Source: Bacillota bacterium
GTDB lineage: Bacteria; Bacillota; Clostridia; Lachnospirales; Anaerotignaceae
Direction: 5' to 3'
DNA: 10,475 bases
Assembly: GCA_017547125.1 (NCBI GenBank)
Contig: JAFYQL010000125.1
Location: 1-10,475 of the forward strand
Shown here: positions 7,017-10,475 of the stretch, piece by piece
Layout: each line of letters opens with the position of its first letter
Position numbering within the stretch: the stretch's first letter is position 1
Translations under genes and position numbers: made by a program
Notes under the pieces: generated by a model
Told to the model about the DNA's origin: nothing
Database searches by the model: none
What the model saw: only the letters and a program-made list of their open reading frames with translations

Positions 7017-8765
7017 TTAGTCTACGATTACTGCATCAAACTTACAGCTTGTTGCGCACTTGCCGCACTTGATACATTTTGCAGCATCAATGATGTGTGG
7101 GTTTCTGATTGAACCTTCAATTGCGCCAACAGGACAGTTTTTAGCACATAATGTACAGCCTTTACACTTGTCAGCATCAATTGTGTAAGATACAAGGTTT
7201 TTACACTGATGAGCAGTACATTTTTTCTTGTAGATATGATCTTCATACTCATTTCTAAAGTATCTGAGAGTTGTAAGAACAGGGTTTGGAGCTGTCTGGC
7301 CAAGACCGCAGAGCGCTGAAGACTTGATTGTAAGAGCAAGTTCTTCAAGTTTTTCGATATCTCCGTCTTCGCCTTTGCCTTCTGTAATTCTTGTAAGAAT
7401 TTCAAGCATTCTCTTTGTGCCTACACGGCAGTGGATACATTTACCGCAGCTTTCCTTGCAAGTAAAGTCGATAAAGAAACGAGCCATATCAACCATACAT
7501 GTTGTTTCGTCCATAACAACCATACCGCCTGAGCCCATGATGGCGCCAGTTGCAGCAAGGGCTTTGTAGTCGATAAGTGTATCTGCAAGTTCAGCAGGGA
7601 TACAGCCGCCTGATGGACCACCCATCTGAACAGCTTTGTACTGTTTGTCGTTTTTGATACCGCCGCCAATTTCAAAGATAACGTCTTTGATTGTAGCGCC
7701 CATAGGAATTTCTACGAGACCGCCTTTTTTGATTTTACCTGTAAGGGCAAATACTTTTGTTCCCTTGCTGTCAGGTGTACCCATAGCAGAGAAAGCTTCT
7801 CCGCCGTTATTGATAATCCAAGCTACGTTGGCATATGTTTCTACGTTGTTGATATTTGATGGTTTTGCCCAGTAACCGCTCTGTGCTGGGAATGGAGGTT
7901 TAAGACGCGGCATACCTCTTTCACCTTCAAGTGATGCAATAAGAGCAGTTTCTTCACCACAAACGAAAGCACCTGCACCGGCTTTGATTCTGAGACGGAA
8001 GCTGAAGTTTGTACCAAAGATGTTTTCACCAAGGTAGCCTCTTTCTTCTGCCTGTTTGATAGCGATGTTAAGTCTTTCGATAGCAAGTGGGTATTCAGCA
8101 CGAACGTAAATTACACCTTCGTTTGAGCCCATTGCGTATGCGCCGATAAGCATACCTTCGATGAGTGCATGTGGGTCGCCTTCAAGAACAGCACGGTCCA
8201 TGAATGCACCTGGGTCGCCTTCGTCGGCATTACAGATAGTATATTTCTTTGTGCCTTTAGCGCTTCTTGCAGCATTCCACTTAAACCAAGTTGGGAAACC
8301 TGCACCGCCACGGCCTGCAAGACCTGAAACCTTGATTACATCGATAACATCTTCAGGTGTCATCTTTGTAACGCATTTTTCGATAGCCTTGTAACCGTCT
8401 TTTGCAATATATTCATCAATAAATTCAGGGTTGATGATACCACAGTTTCTGAGAGCAATACGTGTCTGTCTTTCAAGTCTGATTTTGTCTACTTCAGGCA
8501 TTTCATACTGAGCAGCAACTTCGCCCTTCATTTCGCTTTCAATGATTTCTTTGATTGTTTCAGCATTAACCATTACGTATGTAGTTTTTGTGCCGTCATC
8601 TCTGATGAAATCAACGATAGGTTCAAGGTAGCACATACCGATACAGCCAGTTACGCTTGTTTCGATAGCATAGCCTTTTTCCTTGATATAACTTTCAGCT
8701 GAGTCTGAAACTTTATTTGCACCCGCAGCAATACCGCAGCTGCCTTTACCAACTATCATTTTCAT
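7017..8765 (-). CDS. stnB: NuoF/HydB-like FMN, NADH-binding subunit of Stn-type transhydrogenase
   Basis: This 582-residue cytosolic subunit is the NADH/FMN-binding flavoprotein of the complex and, by homology to HydB, the site of bifurcation. Order: an N-terminal thioredoxin-like [2Fe-2S] domain with C10, C41 and C45; the FMN/NADH-binding 51-kDa domain with GRGGAGFPTWFKW (151-163), NADEGDPGAFMDR (179-191) and GAGAFVCGEETAL (263-275); an SLBB-like segment (about 335-390); the NuoF [4Fe-4S] motif (C440, C443, C446, C486); a possible metal site C516-x2-H519-x-C521; and a C-terminal 2x[4Fe-4S] ferredoxin (C534/537/540/544 and C564/567/570/574) that NuoF lacks but HydB has. The usual fourth cysteine of the N-terminal cluster is missing. 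The start overlaps the NuoE-like stop by four bases (ATGA), with AAAGGAGG at 8776-8783, so translation is probably coupled. Without the GltD fusion next door this would be called hydrogenase HydB. Confidence 0.88.
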   Translation of the reverse strand: MKMIVGKGSCGIAAGANKVSDSAESYIKEKGYAIETSVTGCIGMCYLEPIVDFIRDDGTKTTYVMVNAETIKEIIESEMKGEVAAQYEMPEVDKIRLERQTRIALRNCGIINPEFIDEYIAKDGYKAIEKCVTKMTPEDVIDVIKVSGLAGRGGAGFPTWFKWNAARSAKGTKKYTICNADEGDPGAFMDRAVLEGDPHALIEGMLIGAYAMGSNEGVIYVRAEYPLAIERLNIAIKQAEERGYLGENIFGTNFSFRLRIKAGAGAFVCGEETALIASLEGERGMPRLKPPFPAQSGYWAKPSNINNVETYANVAWIINNGGEAFSAMGTPDSKGTKVFALTGKIKKGGLVEIPMGATIKDVIFEIGGGIKNDKQYKAVQMGGPSGGCIPAELADTLIDYKALAATGAIMGSGGMVVMDETTCMVDMARFFIDFTCKESCGKCIHCRVGTKRMLEILTRITEGKGEDGDIEKLEELALTIKSSALCGLGQTAPNPVLTTLRYFRNEYEDHIYKKKCTAHQCKNLVSYTIDADKCKGCTLCAKNCPVGAIEGSIRNPHIIDAAKCIKCGKCATSCKFDAVIVD

Positions 8766-9292
8766 TTTGCTTCGGCCTCCTTTGCCTGTAAGGAAGCAAG
8801 AACTTCCTTAACCTTTGCTGGTGTAAGTGAACCGTATGTTTCACCGTTAATCATCATAACAGGTGAAAGTGAGCAGCAGCCAAGACAAGCCACATTGTTA
8901 AGTGTGAAAAGTCCATCAGGTGTTGTTTCACCATCTTTGATATTGAGGTATTCGCTGATAGCAGCTTCGATACCTTCGCTGCCATTTACATGACATGCAG
9001 TACCCTGGCAAAGCATAATAAGGTATTTGCCAACAGGCTCAAGTCTGAACTGAGCATAGAATGTTGCAACACCAAGCACTTTGGCTGGTTTATTGCCTGT
9101 TTTTAAAGCAATGTAATTAAGCAGTTCAACAGGTAAATATCCATATAATTCCTGTGCAGCCTGCAAAATTGTAATAAGACTGCCTTCAACACCTGCGTAT
9201 TTGTCAAGTGTAGGCTGGAGAAGAGACACATCAATACCGTTCTTTAATAAAGCGTCGGCACTTGCCTGTGCACAATTACAGCAGCAACTCAT
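8762..9292 (-). CDS. stnA: NuoE/HydC-like [2Fe-2S] subunit of Stn-type transhydrogenase
   Basis: This 176-residue cytosolic subunit is the 24-kDa NuoE-type thioredoxin-fold [2Fe-2S] protein that pairs with the NuoF-like subunit. Cluster ligands are clear: C95 and C100 (CQGTAC) and C136 and C140 (CLGCC). The helical N-terminal domain includes the family block LLNYIALKTG...VLGVATFYAQF. I chose the ATG at 9292, 9 bases from GGAG (9302-9305). An in-frame ATG at 9301 abuts that Shine-Dalgarno with no spacer; using it would add MFR (179 aa). The mature start is an unusual cysteine cluster, MSCCCNC, whose role is unknown. It is the first gene of the operon, about 90 bases downstream of a sigma-A-like promoter, and overlaps the next gene by 4 bases. 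Confidence 0.88.
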   Translation of the reverse strand: MSCCCNCAQASADALLKNGIDVSLLQPTLDKYAGVEGSLITILQAAQELYGYLPVELLNYIALKTGNKPAKVLGVATFYAQFRLEPVGKYLIMLCQGTACHVNGSEGIEAAISEYLNIKDGETTPDGLFTLNNVACLGCCSLSPVMMINGETYGSLTPAKVKEVLASLQAKEAEAK

Positions 9293-9301
9293 CCTAAACA
9301 T

Positions 9302-9308
9302 CTCCTTT
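9302..9308 (-). promoter_or_regulatory. Ribosome binding site deciding the stnA start
   Basis: On the minus strand AAAGGAG directly abuts an ATG at 9301, leaving no spacer, while the ATG at 9292 lies 9 bases from GGAG. Ribosome spacing therefore favours 9292. Confidence 0.65.
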
Positions 9309-9315
9309 TTGTAAC

Positions 9316-9393
9316 GTATATTTTAGTTGTTCAAAAACACTTTAAAAACAAATATAAAGCTTTGAAACTTTATACTCTTAAATGTATATTTTA
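9316..9393 (-). repeat. 10-bp direct repeat in the stn leader
   Basis: The decamer TAAAATATAC (minus strand) occurs at 9384-9393 and again at 9316-9325, 68 bases apart. The first copy contains the proposed -10 box. The second lies just before the ribosome binding site, with no matching -35. In such AT-rich DNA this could be chance. Confidence 0.35.
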
Positions 9394-9416
9394 TCATACA
9401 AAAAGCTATAATTCAA
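9388..9416 (-). promoter_or_regulatory. Sigma-A-like promoter of the stn operon
   Basis: On the minus strand TTGAAT (9411-9416), a 17-base spacer and TAAAAT (9388-9393) with a TGn extension make a good housekeeping promoter. It sits in the 266-base gap between proC and the chosen stnA start, with an AT-rich leader of roughly 85-90 bases. No riboswitch fold was recognised in the leader. Confidence 0.65.
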
Positions 9417-9520
9417 CCGATTTACAGCCATATCCAAAGGCAATATGCACAAAAATACAAGCAAAATATTGGTTCATTTACAGATAAAAAATTTTATTTT
9501 TATACCATTATTTGCGGATA

Positions 9521-9554
9521 AAAAAACAAAAAACCTTGAAGATTCAAGGTTTTT
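9521..9554 (-). terminator. Intrinsic terminator of proC
   Basis: The inverted repeat AAAACCTTGA / TCAAGGTTTT with a 4-base loop lies at 9530-9553, directly after the proC stop. On the minus strand it is followed by a T-rich tract (plus-strand A-run at 9521-9533). It separates proC from the stn operon, so the two are likely independent units. Confidence 0.85.
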
Positions 9555-9558
9555 ACAT

Positions 9559-10365
9559 TTATTTTCCAGACTGTATTAACTTATCTTTTGCAAGCACTGC
9601 ATCAAAGGCCTGATGTATTGTGCTTTCAAATCCGTTTGTTTCAAGGCTGCAGATGCCCTCTATAGTTGTTCCTCCAGGTGAGCAAACCATATCCACAAGC
9701 TCCCAAGGATGTTCTGCACTTTCCATAACCATTTTGGCACTGCCCAAAACAGTATGTGCAGCAATCCGAAGAGCTTTTTCCTTTGGCATTCCCGCTTTAA
9801 CTGCCGCACGGGCAAGGCTATCGATATAAAGATATGCAAAAGCAGGTGATGAGCCGGCTACAACACCGAAAATACTGAACTGACTTTCAGGTATTTCTGT
9901 AATTGAGCCTACTGATGAAAAAATGTTTTCAACCACGGCCTTTTCTTCAGCAGACACATTTTTGTTTGTGCAAAAACCACTGCATGAAGCAAGTACCTTG
10001 GCATTGATATTTGGCATAACACGTACTATTGACTGTTCATTTCCAAGGGCATTTTCAAGATATTCAAGAGTTTTGCCTACGGCAATTGAGATTATAAGCT
10101 TTTTCTTTCCGCCAAGGTCTATCTTGATATTGTCTGCTATTTTGTCAAGCACCTGCGGTTTAACAGAAAGTACAAGCACATCTGCCTTTTCAATCAATTC
10201 CTTCTGGCTAAGGCACACATCAACTCCGCATTCCTTTGAAAGTGCTTCGCTTTTGGCAATAGTTGTGTTGTAAACACTTATTTCTTCACCTTTGAAGCCG
10301 CCTTTTACCATACCTCGTATTATTGCAGAAGCCATATTGCCGGCACCTAAAAATCCGTATATCAT
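9559..10365 (-). CDS. proC: Pyrroline-5-carboxylate reductase (ProC)
   Basis: This 268-residue cytosolic enzyme catalyses the last step of proline synthesis: NAD(P)H-dependent reduction of 1-pyrroline-5-carboxylate to L-proline. The N-terminal Rossmann fold has GFLGAGNMASAI (4-15). A VLSVKPQVL block follows in the middle of the fold. The C-terminal dimerisation domain has VAGSSPAFAYLYIDSLARAA and ends with the family signature SPGGTTIEG. Length is standard (about 265-275 aa). The ATG is 5 bases from AAGGAGGG (10371-10378). It has its own promoter and terminator; no proA or proB is visible. No motif is missing, so it should be functional. Confidence 0.95.
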   Translation of the reverse strand: MIYGFLGAGNMASAIIRGMVKGGFKGEEISVYNTTIAKSEALSKECGVDVCLSQKELIEKADVLVLSVKPQVLDKIADNIKIDLGGKKKLIISIAVGKTLEYLENALGNEQSIVRVMPNINAKVLASCSGFCTNKNVSAEEKAVVENIFSSVGSITEIPESQFSIFGVVAGSSPAFAYLYIDSLARAAVKAGMPKEKALRIAAHTVLGSAKMVMESAEHPWELVDMVCSPGGTTIEGICSLETNGFESTIHQAFDAVLAKDKLIQSGK

Positions 10366-10407
10366 AAAAACCCTCCTTATCGGTTGTTATTAGCTGATTA
10401 CAATAAA

Positions 10408-10436
10408 ATTTTAACAGTTTTTTTCATCATTATCAA
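10408..10436 (-). promoter_or_regulatory. Sigma-A-like promoter of proC
   Basis: On the minus strand TTGATA (10431-10436), a 17-base spacer and TAAAAT (10408-10413) with a TGn extension lie about 43 bases before the proC ATG. Its geometry is the same as the stn promoter. It overlaps the possible end of an upstream reading frame. Confidence 0.6.
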
Positions 10437-10475
10437 TTATTTTACACACCTGACATTCTTCTTTGGCATTATTCA
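10411..10475 (-). CDS. Possible C-terminal end of an upstream gene (partial)
   Basis: One minus-strand frame is open from the window edge to a TAA at 10411-10413. It encodes a 20-residue tail, NNAKEECQVCKIIDNDEKNC, with a CxxC pair and an acidic end that looks protein-like. It is too short to assign to a family and could be chance. If real, the proC promoter lies over its last codons. The other two minus-strand frames hit stops within this stretch. Confidence 0.3.
   Translation of the reverse strand, partial: NNAKEECQVCKIIDNDEKNC

Noticed and set aside
3533..9292. [FeFe]-hydrogenase HydABC operon
   Set aside because: The NuoE/F-like subunits would fit, but none of the H-cluster motifs (TSCCPxW, PCxxKK, MxCxxGC types) is present in the large subunit.
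9325..9352. Rex redox-repressor operator upstream of stnA
   Set aside because: TTGTT and AACAA half-sites occur on the minus strand, but they are separated by 15 bases instead of the 8 of a Rex site, and the interior does not fit.

Overview
The window looks like chromosomal DNA from a strictly anaerobic, low-GC, Gram-positive bacterium of the Clostridia. Four things point this way: AT-rich intergenic DNA, strong AGGAGG-type ribosome binding sites, a secreted protein with SLH repeats, and a soluble flavin/iron-sulfur electron-bifurcating complex. The genus cannot be read from the sequence. No tRNA, rRNA, CRISPR array, insertion sequence or phage gene was seen.

Layout. On the plus strand at the left, a hot-dog acyl-CoA thioesterase (106-528) is followed 2 bases later by a single-domain HD (p)ppGpp hydrolase. 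The natural start of the hydrolase (531) is out of frame with its body because of an A8 run. A hairpin at 955-990 ends this pair and also serves the convergent gene. Everything to the right is on the minus strand, transcribed right to left. proC (pyrroline-5-carboxylate reductase) has its own promoter and terminator. A three-gene operon follows at 3533-9292. Next comes a small ArsC/Spx-like thioredoxin-fold protein, and last a secreted YcdB/YcdC-like protein with three SLH units, preceded by a promoter that looks like an ECF-sigma site.

The centre of the window is the operon encoding a NuoE-like, a NuoF-like and a NuoG-like subunit. The NuoG-like subunit (1155 aa) has a complete GltD/NfnB-type FAD/NADPH module inserted between its N-terminal [2Fe-2S] domain and its later [4Fe-4S] domains. 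It carries no hydrogenase H-cluster domain and no catalytic Cys/Sec of formate dehydrogenases. This gene order and domain set match the Stn (Sporomusa-type Nfn) family of electron-bifurcating transhydrogenases, in which StnA and StnB form a HydBC-like bifurcating core and StnC carries the NADPH site. The inferred job is to couple NADH and reduced ferredoxin to NADP+ reduction, or the reverse, balancing cytosolic redox pools. proC uses NAD(P)H but is transcribed separately, so its adjacency is weak evidence of a link.

Most worth a second look: the A8 frameshift in the alarmone hydrolase, the Stn-type fusion and its lost catalytic residues, and the ECF-like promoter of the SLH protein.
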